Source: Sporobacter sp963663605
GTDB lineage: Bacteria > Bacillota > Clostridia > Oscillospirales > Oscillospiraceae
Assembly (NCBI GenBank): GCA_963663605.2
Contig: CAXXVF010000002.1
Location: 62,001 to 126,000 of the forward strand
Length of the DNA stretch: 64,000 nucleotides
Reading direction: 5' to 3'
A program made the position numbers and the translations under genes. Below, piece after piece: positions 16,138 to 25,359 of this stretch. The notes under the pieces were generated by a model. It was not told the DNA's origin, made no database searches, and saw only the letters and a program-made list of their open reading frames with translations. Numbering within the stretch: the first letter of the stretch is position 1; the number at the start of each line of letters is the position of its first letter.

Positions 16138-16629
16138 TTAAACGCCATACAGCCTATTCAAGTACAGCAGTCCCGTCCGCGTTTTAAATACCTTCCGGCG
16201 TACGCTGCCTATAGCGGCCGGCGGCAGATTGTCTTCATCGGCATTGACTAAAAAATCGGCTTCGACCAGAATCTGATGGTCATCTCCCCGGATATCGCCG
16301 TATGTATGGTGATGCGCGATCAGCCAGCAGACGCGGCTGATTATCCGTTCTTCTATCCCAAGCGCCTCAAGCAGCTTTCGCGCTTCGGGCGGCCCTTCGA
16401 GCTCCTGATAGCCGCCTGCTGAACTGTTGTATTTCAATTCGCTGTTTTTTATACCGATATCGTGCGTTATTGCCGCTGCTTCGAGGATGCGCAGCGCATC
16501 GCCGCTCAATCGTTCCGCTTCGCCGATGGCTTTAGCAAAACCATAAACCTTCAGGAAATGGCCTATACGCCGTGCGTCGCCTTCGTAGTAGGCGATCATC
16601 GCGTCGATAATACGGGCTGCTTCATTCAT
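16138..16629 (-). CDS. HD-domain phosphohydrolase
   Basis: The 163-residue protein has the HD metal motif: an early H in RRIGHFLKVY, THDIG in the middle, LIAHHHTYGDI and a later Asp (LVEADFLVNADED). It resembles small cytosolic HD hydrolases acting on nucleotides or phosphoesters; the substrate is unknown. ATG 16629 was chosen for GGACGG about 8 bases upstream; an ATG three codons earlier is possible. It is monocistronic, between the hcp terminator and the PadR gene. Confidence 0.75.
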   Translation of the reverse strand: MNEAARIIDAMIAYYEGDARRIGHFLKVYGFAKAIGEAERLSGDALRILEAAAITHDIGIKNSELKYNSSAGGYQELEGPPEARKLLEALGIEERIISRVCWLIAHHHTYGDIRGDDHQILVEADFLVNADEDNLPPAAIGSVRRKVFKTRTGLLYLNRLYGV

Positions 16630-16732
16630 AAAACACACCGTCCGTTTTTGGATTTATGATAGTATTATATTGGAGACTGATGCATAAAATAATATGATAA
16701 GCAAAATAAATAATAATTAAAATAAAATAGTA

Positions 16733-16762
16733 TTGACAATATAGTGCGACATACAGTATAAT
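16733..16762 (+). promoter_or_regulatory. Promoter of the padR/HAAS pair
   Basis: TTGACA (16733-16738), 18-base spacer, TATAAT (16757-16762); ribosome site AGGAGGTGGG follows. Confidence 0.7.
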
Positions 16763-16781
16763 GCCTTCAGGAGGTGGGAAT

Positions 16782-17123
16782 ATGATTGACCAAAACCTGC
16801 TTGCAAGCATGACGACGGAACTGAGAAGGGGAACACTTTCGCTTGCGGTGCTCAGTCAGCTTAAACAGCCGCAATACGGCTATTCGCTGCTGCAGTGTCT
16901 GGAAGCGAAAGGGATACAGATAGAAGCCAATACGCTGTACCCGCTGATGCGCCGGCTGGAAACACAGGGCCTTTTGGAAAACAGCTGGGATACGACGTCG
17001 GCCAGGCCAAGAAAATACTATGTTTTGAGCGATACCGGAAACGAGATTTATACAGAGCTTAAAAAAGAGTGGCAAAACACCTGCGAGGGGATAAACAAGC
17101 TGCTGAAGGAGGATGAACAATGA
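16782..17123 (+). CDS. PadR-family transcriptional regulator
   Basis: The 113-residue winged-helix protein matches short PadR members: LRRGTLSLAVLSQLKQPQYGYSLL, then EANTLYPLMRRLETQGLL and RPRKYYVLSDTG. ATG 16782 sits behind AGGAGGTGGG. Its stop overlaps the start of the HAAS membrane protein (ATGA), a pairing common in Firmicutes, where the PadR protein represses its own operon and often a nearby ABC transporter. The convergent ABC-2 genes just downstream could be a target (inference). Confidence 0.9.
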   Translation: MIDQNLLASMTTELRRGTLSLAVLSQLKQPQYGYSLLQCLEAKGIQIEANTLYPLMRRLETQGLLENSWDTTSARPRKYYVLSDTGNEIYTELKKEWQNTCEGINKLLKEDEQ

Positions 17124-18124
17124 GCAATATGATCGAAAGATACCTGTATGACGTCACAAAAAGACTGCCGGAGAATATTCGGGAAGATGTCAAAAATGAG
17201 CTGCGCTCCAACATCGCGGATATGCTTTCGGATGACCCAAGCGAAGAAGAGATCGAACGGGTGCTCATGGAGATGGGCCCTCCGGCGAAGCTGGCCGTAA
17301 AATATAATCCGAAACCACGGTATTTGATCTCGCCGGAACTGTTCGACGATTATTTTACCGTTTTGAAGATTGTAGCCGTTACGCTTGGCGTGCTTCTGGC
17401 CGGGCTGGCGATATTCAAGATCATATTCGGCGATATCGGAGACCAAAGCGTTATAAAGACGGTCGTATCGATCGTCACGAGTTTTGTATCCGGCGCTGTT
17501 ACCGGGATCGTCTACGCGTTTTTGTTTGTTACGATCGCATTTGCCTGCGTGGAGCGTTTCAGTAAAAACAACGAAGGCCATACCTGGTCCCCGAAACAGC
17601 TTCCGGAGATACCGGCCAATGTTAAAGTGGTCATAAAGCGCGGCGATACGATTGCAGAAGCCGTTTTTTCCATCTTCTTCACGACGCTGTTTTTAGCCGG
17701 GACGCTGCGCCTGCCGCCGTTTATAGCCTGGTACGAAGCCGGCGCGCCGACCGTGCCGCTGTTTGACCGGTCCGTCGTTGTGCAGTTTTTGCCGATTTAT
17801 CTGATACTTATCGCACTGATGCTGTTTTTGATGTTTTTCAAACTCGTCAAAGGCCGCTGGTCGGTAGGCATCGCGTTGGCACAGTCCGTTTTCAATATTT
17901 TCAATACGGTTGTCGGTATAACTTTTGTAACGCGGCCAAACGTTTTCACGCCGGAATTCATCGCGCGCTTTGCCGAGAAAGTCAATATCACCGCAGAGAC
18001 CATGACCGGATATTTCGATACCGGCATCACTGTCCTGATCGTTTTAATGATCCTCGGTACGTTCGGCGAGATCGTATCGGCAATTACCAAGACCGTCAAA
18101 AGCTACAAGGTCAGCTGCGAATAA
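17120..18124 (+). CDS. HAAS-domain membrane protein
   Basis: The 334-residue protein starts with a helical HAAS-type domain (MIERYLYDVTKRLPENIRED ... LRSNIADML). Six or so membrane segments follow (about 85-105, 115-150, 190-210, 225-250, 260-280, 300-320). HAAS proteins pair with PadR regulators and are thought to transmit membrane signals. It starts inside the padR stop codon. It ends at a strong palindromic terminator shared with the convergent ABC genes. Confidence 0.75.
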   Translation: MSNMIERYLYDVTKRLPENIREDVKNELRSNIADMLSDDPSEEEIERVLMEMGPPAKLAVKYNPKPRYLISPELFDDYFTVLKIVAVTLGVLLAGLAIFKIIFGDIGDQSVIKTVVSIVTSFVSGAVTGIVYAFLFVTIAFACVERFSKNNEGHTWSPKQLPEIPANVKVVIKRGDTIAEAVFSIFFTTLFLAGTLRLPPFIAWYEAGAPTVPLFDRSVVVQFLPIYLILIALMLFLMFFKLVKGRWSVGIALAQSVFNIFNTVVGITFVTRPNVFTPEFIARFAEKVNITAETMTGYFDTGITVLIVLMILGTFGEIVSAITKTVKSYKVSCE

Positions 18125-18141
18125 CGCCCGAATTCCCGTTT

Positions 18142-18193
18142 GTAATATTTAAAGATACCGCAAGCTTAGGCTTGCGGTATCTTTAAATATTAC
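18142..18193. terminator. Long bidirectional terminator palindrome
   Basis: A 24-base perfect inverted repeat (GTAATATTTAAAGATACC... and its complement) with a TTAG loop. AT-rich outer arms provide U-runs on both strands between convergent transcripts. Confidence 0.85.
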
Positions 18194-18212
18194 AAGGCGT
18201 CGGCTTCCGGTG

Positions 18213-19004
18213 CTACAGCAGGTCCCGGCGCCTGAACAGGCGGAACGCGCCGAACAGTAAAGCCGCAGTCAGCACCAGACTGATAACGGTATACAAAGGG
18301 TCAAACAGGCTGTCCAGCAAGTCCTGCGCAAGAAAATACTTAAACGGCGAGATCAGGCGCAAAAGGCCGCCGTGCTCGAGCATATCGTAGATGACGCCGA
18401 GTATGAACGCGTACAGGAAAGCCAGATTGCCGTAAAGCGTGCCTTTGTCCGCCGGCTTGACCAGAGCCGCTATGAATGCCGAAAGGGCGATAAACAGGGA
18501 GGCGATGAGAAAGAGCGACACCGCGAACAGAATGATCGGCGCGGTGATGCTTTCAGACGTGTTCAATGTTGAGACGGCGCAAAGGGAAAAGACCACGTCC
18601 AAAACGCTGAAGAAAAACATGTAGATCCATCCGGCGGCCAGCTTCATCGCGAGGATTCTGCCGCGGGAAACGGGTTTCGTGAATATAAACTCATACGTTT
18701 TGTCCACAGATTCCCGCGTAACGGCACTCGAACCGATATGGACGGCATAGATGACGGCGCAGATGAGCACATAGTAAAAGAGTACCGAAGCGTACCCGCC
18801 GAGCGAGGCGATATCGACGCCGGCCATGCCGAACACGGCCAGCACGGGCCGCGGTAATTGGTTCATAAGCTCACTTATATCGACGCCGCCGGCGCTCACG
18901 CCCTGATATTTAGCTACGCCTATGAAAACAAGGACAAACAGCCCGACCGTCCATAATATAAACGGTTTAAGGCCCGTACGCAGTTCATGCTTTAAAATAT
19001 TCAT
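18213..19004 (-). CDS. ABC-2 type transporter permease
   Basis: The 263-residue protein has six predicted membrane helices and the ABC-2 segment TRESVDKTYEFIFTKPVSRGRILAMKL. It starts MNILKHEL at 19004 behind AGGGGGC. It is related to the next gene upstream (same N-terminal pattern and KPVSRxRI motif), so the two probably form a heterodimeric channel with the ATPase at 19833. The substrate is unknown; such systems often export peptides or antibiotics or act on membrane lipids. Confidence 0.8.
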   Translation of the reverse strand: MNILKHELRTGLKPFILWTVGLFVLVFIGVAKYQGVSAGGVDISELMNQLPRPVLAVFGMAGVDIASLGGYASVLFYYVLICAVIYAVHIGSSAVTRESVDKTYEFIFTKPVSRGRILAMKLAAGWIYMFFFSVLDVVFSLCAVSTLNTSESITAPIILFAVSLFLIASLFIALSAFIAALVKPADKGTLYGNLAFLYAFILGVIYDMLEHGGLLRLISPFKYFLAQDLLDSLFDPLYTVISLVLTAALLFGAFRLFRRRDLL

Positions 19005-19017
19005 AACGGATGCCCCC

Positions 19018-19818
19018 TTATACCGCAGGCGTGTCGCTGCGGCGGAACTTATAAAACGCAAGTCCGATACACGCGAGGAACACAACGGCCGCCGTCAGGA
19101 CATATTTCACTTCATAACCGCCCGTTGAGAAGACCGCCTCCGTATTGAAGTAATTCAGCGGCGCGATGAAGCGGAGCGCCTCCTTTTCAAGCAGGTTGTG
19201 CAGCGCCGAAAGTATGAACCCGCCGAATCCGAACGAAGTCGCTATGCTTGAAACGGAACGCACTTTCTTTGCAAAGGTGGAATAAACGATCCCGAACGAC
19301 ATGAATACGAGCTGCATGAAAAACAGCGCGCAGGCCGCCCAGACAAGAGTTGAAAGCTCTGCCGCTTCACTAATCCTGGCGCTGAACATGATCAGCGTAG
19401 CGGCAATAAACAGTATATTCACGGCGACCAGAAGCGTTGCGACACCGAGCAGTTTCATCATAAAGATACGCGCTCTGCTGACGGGCTTGGCCAGCAGGAA
19501 GTCGACGCATTTAGAGCGCTTTTCCCTGGAGAAAACGGAGACGGATATGGACGTCGACATGATCGCGCCGCACAGCGAGATGTAGATGAATGTAAAGGTG
19601 AAAAAACCGCCGTTTGAGAACATTTTATCAAAGTGAACGCCGAACGCGTCGGCCAGAGCGGGCGGGAAGCCCTCGAGCATGCCTTCCAGCACGTCTTTGC
19701 TGCTCATAAAGACGTCGTACATGCCGGTCATGAATATTACGTATATCGCAAGGATGCTGACGGTCCATATCAGAAAGCTCTTGATCTGCGATTTCATTTC
19801 CATTGAATAGATATTCAA
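19018..19818 (-). CDS. ABC-2 type transporter permease
   Basis: This 266-residue six-helix protein contains FSREKRSKCVDFLLAKPVSRARIFMMKL. I place the start at TTG 19818: GGGGTG lies 5 bases upstream, and the N-terminus then reads MNIYSMEMKSQIKSFLIWT, aligning with MNILKHELRTGLKPFILWT of its paralogue. ATG 19803 is the alternative. The gene is 14 bases from the ATPase upstream and 13 from the second permease downstream. Confidence 0.8.
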   Translation of the reverse strand: MNIYSMEMKSQIKSFLIWTVSILAIYVIFMTGMYDVFMSSKDVLEGMLEGFPPALADAFGVHFDKMFSNGGFFTFTFIYISLCGAIMSTSISVSVFSREKRSKCVDFLLAKPVSRARIFMMKLLGVATLLVAVNILFIAATLIMFSARISEAAELSTLVWAACALFFMQLVFMSFGIVYSTFAKKVRSVSSIATSFGFGGFILSALHNLLEKEALRFIAPLNYFNTEAVFSTGGYEVKYVLTAAVVFLACIGLAFYKFRRSDTPAV

Positions 19819-19832
19819 ATAATCACCCCGTC

Positions 19833-20714
19833 TCAATCCGCGTAATAATGCATGAAGATTTCCTCGAGCGTCGGTTCCGATATATCGATATCCCGGAGCG
19901 GGAATCTGCCGAGCTCTTCCAAAAGCGCGTTTATGTCGCCCTTGAATATGAAGCTGACGCCGGCGTCTGAGACCTTGACGTTTGTCGCGCCCGGGACCCT
20001 GCACGATTCTGCGTCGGTCTTATTATTGAAAACGATGCGGACGTTTTTATAAGCTTCTTTCTGAAGCTCGCTGATCTTATGGGTGCTGACGATCCGGCCC
20101 TCCTTGATGATGGCCACGCGGTCGCAGATGCGCTGGACCTCGCTGAGAATATGCGAAGAAAATAAAACGGTTGCGCCGCGTTCATTTTCTTTTTTTATTA
20201 GGTCAAAAAACGTCTTCTGCATAAGCGGGTCAAGGCCGCTTGTCGGCTCGTCGAGGATAATGAGGCGGGGAGCGTGCAGTAGGCCCTGAATAATGCCGAC
20301 TTTTTTCTTATTGCCAAGGCTCAGGTCCTCGATTTTTTTGGTCATATCCAGCTGAAGCAGGTCTGCCAGCTCATTGATTTTTGCGGTGCAGTCTTTTTTG
20401 TAAAAGCTTGCGGAATACCTGAACAGGTCGACGGCCCGCATATTATCATAATAAAACACTTCGCCCGGCAGGTAGCCGACATCCTCGAGTATTTTGACCT
20501 TATCGCGCTCGCAGTCGAGTCCGAAGATCCGCGCCTCGCCGCTCGTCTTGTAGATAAGGGACAAGAGTGTGCGGATGGTCGTGGATTTGCCCGCGCCGTT
20601 CGGGCCGATAAAACCGAAAATTTCACCCTCGCCAACGGTCAGGTTCAAGTCGACGATGCCCCGCGCTTTGCCATAGTACTTTGTCAGGTTTACCGTTTCA
20701 ATAACTGCGCTCAT
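19833..20714 (-). CDS. ABC transporter ATP-binding protein
   Basis: The 293-residue ATPase has Walker A GPNGAGKST (near residues 38-46), a signature reading LSLGNKKKVGI instead of LSGGQ, Walker B LIILDEPTSGLD and the switch histidine in SSHILSE. A C-terminal extension follows, typical of the bacitracin/DrrA-type importers and exporters. LSLGNKK is common in this subfamily. ATG 20714 has GGAGG upstream. First gene of a three-gene operon with the two ABC-2 permeases. Confidence 0.9.
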   Translation of the reverse strand: MSAVIETVNLTKYYGKARGIVDLNLTVGEGEIFGFIGPNGAGKSTTIRTLLSLIYKTSGEARIFGLDCERDKVKILEDVGYLPGEVFYYDNMRAVDLFRYSASFYKKDCTAKINELADLLQLDMTKKIEDLSLGNKKKVGIIQGLLHAPRLIILDEPTSGLDPLMQKTFFDLIKKENERGATVLFSSHILSEVQRICDRVAIIKEGRIVSTHKISELQKEAYKNVRIVFNNKTDAESCRVPGATNVKVSDAGVSFIFKGDINALLEELGRFPLRDIDISEPTLEEIFMHYYAD

Positions 20715-20811
20715 ATCTGATAGTCCTCCCCATAAGAAGCTTTTAACAGCATTGTACGCCATTGATTCGTTTTTTCAACCCCTTTTCCGGGATTGTTTTC
20801 ATACAAAAGTT

Positions 20812-20915
20812 ATCTAATCCCGCCCGCCGCCCTTTAAAGGTATGGGGCTTCGCCCCATGTCCGAAAATAGAACGGAGCTGTGGGAGTAGTAATGGGGCTT
20901 CGCCCTATGTCCGAA
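20812..20915 (+). repeat. Oriented GC-rich intergenic repeat, copy 4
   Basis: Head TATCTAATCCCGCCCGCC, then GCCCTTTAAAGGTATGGGGC, then the hairpin GGGGCTTCGCCCC. A second GGGGCTTCGCCCTATGTCC module follows 45 bases on. Same orientation as the other copies although both flanking operons run left. Confidence 0.75.
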
Positions 20916-21044
20916 AAGAAGAACGGGGCAGCGGCGTGGCTGCGCACCATCTGCTGAATATGAATAATCCTATAGCGTTCAACAGGGAATCGGATCAGTT
21001 CCTTTCAAGCGATATACCCGAAAAAATTATCTGATTTGCTGTCA

Positions 21045-21081
21045 AAAAAAGCAGGGGCTTTTGTTTTGCCCCTGCTTTTTT
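21045..21081. terminator. Bidirectional terminator
   Basis: AAAAAAGCAGGGGC / GCCCCTGCTTTTTT with a 9-base loop; ends the leftward flavin oxidoreductase pair. Confidence 0.85.
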
Positions 21082-21091
21082 AGTATTCAGT

Positions 21092-23035
21092 TTACCGTCC
21101 GATGTCGCGCGCGATGGTCCACGCGGTCTGTGTGGCGGCGAGAATATTTTTGGGCGTCACGCAGTCGCCGAGCTGATAGAATTCTCCGGCGCAGTCGCGG
21201 AGCGCGACGGCCTCGTCGCGCAGCGGCTTCTGGCCGATGGCGTAGATGACCGTGTCGGCCTTGAATTCCACCGGTCCGTCCGGGCCGTTGGCCTTGACGC
21301 CGCCGGGCGTGATTTCCGCGACGGCCGTCGAGGTATGCACATGGATGCCGAGCTTTTCGATCTGATCCATGAGCGCGAGCGTATGCATGGAAAACGGATC
21401 GACGGACAGTTCCTTGAGCATCTCGATGATCGAGACGTCATGCCCGTTCTGCGCCATATAGATGCCAAGTTCGACGCCGACCAGCCCGCCGCCTAAGATG
21501 ACGAGCTTCTTTCCGGCCTTTTCGGGGTGGTAGTATATATCTTCCGCGCCGAAGACGTTCGGGAGGTCGATGCCCTTGATCGGCGGCTTGACCGGCCGCG
21601 CGCCGATGGCCGCTATGATGACGTCCGGCCGCAGCGATTCGGCGTATTCCGGCGTGACGGTTGTATTCAGCCGGATATCGACGGCCGCTTTGCGCAGCAT
21701 ATGTCCCTGAAGCTCCAGGTATGCCTTGAGCTTCTGTTTAAACGGTATCTTGTCCTCGCAGAGCAGCACGCCGCCGAGATTATCGCTTTTTTCGCACAGG
21801 ACGACGCTGTGGCCGCGTTCAGCCGCCGTCAGAGCCGCCTGCATGCCGGCGACGCCGCCGCCGACGACGAGCACGTCTTTTTTCTCCGAGGCCGGAGGCA
21901 GAAGCATTGCTTCGTTTTCATTACCGATCACGGGATTGACGGCGCAATAGAAAGTTCGATATGCGCCGGCGCTGGCAAAGCATGATGAGCATCTGAGGCA
22001 TTTACGGATCTCGTCGTCGCGGCCTGTCCGCGCTTTTAAAGGCAGATCCGGGTCGGCGAGGCTCTGACGGCCCAAAACGACGATGTCGGCCTGGCCGGAT
22101 GCGATAATCTCTTCCATGTGCGCGGGATCGGTATAAGCGCCGACGGTAGCGACCGGCGTTTTGACATTCTTTTTGATTTCAGCGGCGTACTTGAGGTTTG
22201 CGCCGTCCGGCAGGAACATGCTCGGATGTGTGATGATCGTGGCTTTTAAAACCTCGTGGTTCCCGGTCGAGACATGTATGAGGTCGACCTTGCCGTCGAG
22301 CGCCTTGGCAAACTCTATGCCTTCGTCTATGTCGTACCCGTCGGGATTTGTCTCAGAGCCGCTCATGCGGAATTCTATGGGGAAGTTTTTCCCGGCGGCC
22401 TTGCGAATGCTTTCAACGACGGCCAGCGGGAGCCGCATGCGGTTTTCAAAGCTGCCGCCCCATTTATCTTTGCGCGTGTTGATCTGACGCGACCAGAACT
22501 GCGGGAGCAGCCAGCCGTGCCCGCCGTGGATCGTCACCATGCCGAAGCCGTACTGTTTTGCCAAAGCTGCCGCTTTGCCGTAGGACTCGATGATATGCAG
22601 GATCATGTCTTCCGGCATTTCCAGTACGTGACCGTATTTGTTGTCCATCTCAACGGGGCCGTAAAGCTGTGAGCCGGCGTCGTGCGACGCGTGCGAAAAC
22701 ATCCCGGCGTGCGAAAGCTCCGCCGAAGCCACCGCGCCGTGGCGCGTGATGGCGCTGGCAACCTTTGAAAGGCCCGGCTGCATGTTGGGGTCGTTGATGT
22801 CGATCAGCCAGTCGTAATGACGCCCGTCCTTCCAGTCGACCATGCAGTCGCCGATACAGACGGCCGCGCAGCCGCCTCTGGCCTTGATCTCGTAAAAGCC
22901 CGTCATATCGTCGTTCGGGAAACGGTCCGGCCCGATATTGTAATATCCCTGCGGGGAGGCGAACAGCCTGTTGCGAAACAGCTCCCCGGCTATTTGTATC
23001 GGCTTAAACAGATGCGGATATTTGTTTTCACTCAT
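21092..23035 (-). CDS. NADH:flavin oxidoreductase (OYE/dienoyl-CoA-reductase type), paralogue 2
   Basis: The 647-residue protein has an FMN TIM barrel (about 1-370), a [4Fe-4S] motif CLRCSSC with a fourth Cys about 11 residues on, then FAD and NAD(P) Rossmann domains (GGGVAG and GGGLVGVELG). The plan matches bacterial 2,4-dienoyl-CoA reductase, FldZ and BaiCD-type ene-reductases, which reduce activated C=C bonds. The usual barrel motif HGxHGY reads HGGHGW, so an active-site Tyr appears replaced by Trp. ATG 23035 follows GAAAGGTG. It lies 25 bases after its close paralogue; substrate unknown. Confidence 0.88.
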   Translation of the reverse strand: MSENKYPHLFKPIQIAGELFRNRLFASPQGYYNIGPDRFPNDDMTGFYEIKARGGCAAVCIGDCMVDWKDGRHYDWLIDINDPNMQPGLSKVASAITRHGAVASAELSHAGMFSHASHDAGSQLYGPVEMDNKYGHVLEMPEDMILHIIESYGKAAALAKQYGFGMVTIHGGHGWLLPQFWSRQINTRKDKWGGSFENRMRLPLAVVESIRKAAGKNFPIEFRMSGSETNPDGYDIDEGIEFAKALDGKVDLIHVSTGNHEVLKATIITHPSMFLPDGANLKYAAEIKKNVKTPVATVGAYTDPAHMEEIIASGQADIVVLGRQSLADPDLPLKARTGRDDEIRKCLRCSSCFASAGAYRTFYCAVNPVIGNENEAMLLPPASEKKDVLVVGGGVAGMQAALTAAERGHSVVLCEKSDNLGGVLLCEDKIPFKQKLKAYLELQGHMLRKAAVDIRLNTTVTPEYAESLRPDVIIAAIGARPVKPPIKGIDLPNVFGAEDIYYHPEKAGKKLVILGGGLVGVELGIYMAQNGHDVSIIEMLKELSVDPFSMHTLALMDQIEKLGIHVHTSTAVAEITPGGVKANGPDGPVEFKADTVIYAIGQKPLRDEAVALRDCAGEFYQLGDCVTPKNILAATQTAWTIARDIGR

Positions 23036-23060
23036 AAAAATCACCTTTCAAATCAATGTT

Positions 23061-25004
23061 TTACCGGCCGATGTCCCGCGCGATGGTCCAGGCGGTCTGT
23101 GTGGCGGCGAGTATGTTTTTCGGTGTGACGCTGTCGCCGATCTGATAAAATTCCCAGGCGCAGCTTTTAAGCGCAGCGGCTTCGTCGCGCAAAGGCTTCT
23201 GCCCGACGGCATAGATGACCGTGTCGGCCATAATTGACAGCGGTCCGTCGGCTATTCCCGCCGTGACGCCCGTCGCGGTTATTTCCCGGACCGCTGTCGA
23301 GGTATAAACCTTAATACCAAGTTCTTTGATTTGCTCCATGAGCGCAAGCGTATGGAAACCGAACGGACAGACGGTGAGTGCCTCAAGCATCTCGACGATC
23401 GCGACGGCGCGTCCCTCCATCGCCAGATGGATGCCGAGCTCGACGCCGACGAGTCCGCCGCCGATAATGACGACTGTGTTTCCGGCTTTATCCGGGTGGT
23501 AATAGGCGTCCTCCGCGCTGACGACGTTTGGAAGGTCGATGCCTTTGATCGGCGGTTTGACGGGCGTTGAGCCGAGCGCCGCGATAAGGACATCCAGACG
23601 CAGTTGTTCGGCATATTCCGGCGTGACGGACGTGTTCAGGCGGATATCGACGGCCGCTTTTTCAAGCATGTGTGCTTGATATTCAAGATAAGCCTTCAGC
23701 CGGTACTTGAATGAGATATGTTCCTCGCACAGCAGAACGCCGCCGAGCCGGTCGCGTTTTTCGCATAGAATAACGCTGTGGCCGCGCTCGGCAGCCGTCA
23801 AAGCAGCCTGCATGCCGGCGACGCCGCCGCCGGCGACAAGCACGTTCTTTTTGTCTTTGGCGGGGGGCAGGAAACGCGCTTCGTTTTCGTGTCCGATAAT
23901 GGGGTTTATAGCGCAGCGGTGCAGGCGGTACGCCCCGGCGCCTTCAAAGCAGGCCGAGCATCTGAGGCATTTCCGGATCTCGTCGTCGCGCCCTGTGCGC
24001 GCCTTTAGGGGCAGGTCGGGATCGGCCAGAGACTGCCGCCCGATTTCGATGATATCCGCCTGTCCGGAAGCGAGGACCTCTTCCATAAAGGCGGGGTCCG
24101 AATACGCGCCGACGGTCGCGACGGGTGTTTTGACCAGCTTCTTGACGGCGGCGGCGTATTTGAGATTTGCGCCTTCCGGCAGGAACATGCTCGGGTGGGT
24201 TACGATCGTCGATGAATCGATTTCATGGTTGCCGGTCGATACGTGGATGATATCGACCTTGCCGTCAAGCGCCTTGGCGAACTCGACGCCCTCGTCGATA
24301 TCGTATCCATTCGGGTCGGCCTCCGCGCCGCTCATGCGGTACTCGATGGGGAAGTTTTTCCCGACGGCCTTCCGGATGCTTTCAACAACGGCCAGCGGCA
24401 GGCGCATGCGGTTTTCAAAGCTGCCGCCCCATTTATCTTTGCGCGTATTGACCTGACGTGACCAGAACTGCTGCAGCAGCCAGCCGTGGCCGCCGTGGAT
24501 CGTCACCATGCCGAAGCCGTACTGCTTGGCCAGGGCCGCTGCGCTGCCGAAAGCGTCAATGATATGTAGAATAAGCGCCTCCGGCATCTCCTGAACGTGG
24601 CCGTATCGGCCCTCCATCTCGACGGGGCCGTACATCGGTTTGCCGTCTTCCTTGACCGCTCTGGAGTACATGCCGGTGTGCGACAGCTCCGTTGCGGCCA
24701 CCGCGCCGTGGCGCGTGATGGCGCTGGCGACTTTGGAATAGCCCGGCTGCATGCGCATGTCGTTGATCGGGGACATGAAATTGTGCCACCGTCCCGTTTC
24801 CATATCGACGATGCAGTCGCCCACGCACACGGAGGCAAAACCGCCTCGGGCTTTGATTTCATAAAAGCTTGCTATGTCGTTGTTCAGGAAATGGTCCGGA
24901 GCGGTGTTGGCATACCCCTGCGGAGAGGCGAACAGCCGGTTCCTGAAAAGCTCTCCGGCTATTTGTATCGGCTCATACAGATGCGGATATTTAAGCTGAC
25001 TCAT
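23061..25004 (-). CDS. NADH:flavin oxidoreductase (OYE/dienoyl-CoA-reductase type), paralogue 1
   Basis: This 647-residue paralogue of the next gene has the same layout: barrel residues 1-370 with HGGHGW at 171-175, Cys346, Cys349, Cys352 and Cys364 for the [4Fe-4S] cluster, and GGGVAG at 392-397 for FAD. Identity with its partner is high over the whole length, indicating tandem duplication. Differences cluster in residues 65-135 and in the NAD domain, so substrate range may differ. The start has AAAGGGG upstream. The two genes probably form one transcript ending at 21045. Confidence 0.88.
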   Translation of the reverse strand: MSQLKYPHLYEPIQIAGELFRNRLFASPQGYANTAPDHFLNNDIASFYEIKARGGFASVCVGDCIVDMETGRWHNFMSPINDMRMQPGYSKVASAITRHGAVAATELSHTGMYSRAVKEDGKPMYGPVEMEGRYGHVQEMPEALILHIIDAFGSAAALAKQYGFGMVTIHGGHGWLLQQFWSRQVNTRKDKWGGSFENRMRLPLAVVESIRKAVGKNFPIEYRMSGAEADPNGYDIDEGVEFAKALDGKVDIIHVSTGNHEIDSSTIVTHPSMFLPEGANLKYAAAVKKLVKTPVATVGAYSDPAFMEEVLASGQADIIEIGRQSLADPDLPLKARTGRDDEIRKCLRCSACFEGAGAYRLHRCAINPIIGHENEARFLPPAKDKKNVLVAGGGVAGMQAALTAAERGHSVILCEKRDRLGGVLLCEEHISFKYRLKAYLEYQAHMLEKAAVDIRLNTSVTPEYAEQLRLDVLIAALGSTPVKPPIKGIDLPNVVSAEDAYYHPDKAGNTVVIIGGGLVGVELGIHLAMEGRAVAIVEMLEALTVCPFGFHTLALMEQIKELGIKVYTSTAVREITATGVTAGIADGPLSIMADTVIYAVGQKPLRDEAAALKSCAWEFYQIGDSVTPKNILAATQTAWTIARDIGR

Positions 25005-25129
25005 ACTGGGGCCCCTTTCGTTTTACGCTATTATTCCATTATAAATAATTCTAGTTTCCAACAGGTTTTTTGTCAATTGTGGCGTGATGAAAAAAAGGCA
25101 ACGCCGTTATGGGAGATATAACAAACGAT

Positions 25130-25185
25130 TATAAATCCCGCCCGCCGCCCATAAAGACGTGGGGGTCCCCCACACCCCCGTTAAG
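25130..25185 (+). repeat. Oriented GC-rich intergenic repeat, copy 5
   Basis: ATTATAAATCCCGCCCGCC, GCCC, then the hairpin GTGGGGGTCCCCCAC. Same orientation as the other copies; the hairpin sequence differs but pairing is kept. Confidence 0.7.
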
Positions 25186-25301
25186 AATAAGGTGGTTTTC
25201 TATCGTATAAAAAGTTTTGCAGGGAACGCTGTCTTCGGCGTCCCGTTTATCAAAGCCCGCCCTAAAAGGCATGGGACTGCCGCCCAGATACTGGCTCATA
25301 A

Positions 25302-25331
25302 AAAGATAGTCACCGGAGGGTGGCTATCTTT
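25302..25331 (-). terminator. Terminator of the ferritin-like gene
   Basis: AAAGATAGTCACC / GGTGGCTATCTTT stem with a GGAG loop, followed on the minus strand by TTTTTAT. Confidence 0.7.
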
Positions 25332-25359
25332 CTCAGTTATGCGGTTTTATGCGGAAACA

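Larger units (their letters stand above)
20715..21091. other. Spacer with repeat copy 4 and terminator
   Basis: 377 bases without a gene. It contains oriented repeat copy 4 (20812-20915), a short unassigned stretch, and the terminator at 21045-21081. Confidence 0.6.
25005..25359. other. Spacer with repeat copy 5 and terminator
   Basis: 355 bases without a gene. It holds repeat copy 5 (25130-25185), a diverged second copy (about 25226-25275, CGTCCCGTTTATCAAAGCCC...) and the hairpin at 25302-25331. Confidence 0.6.
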
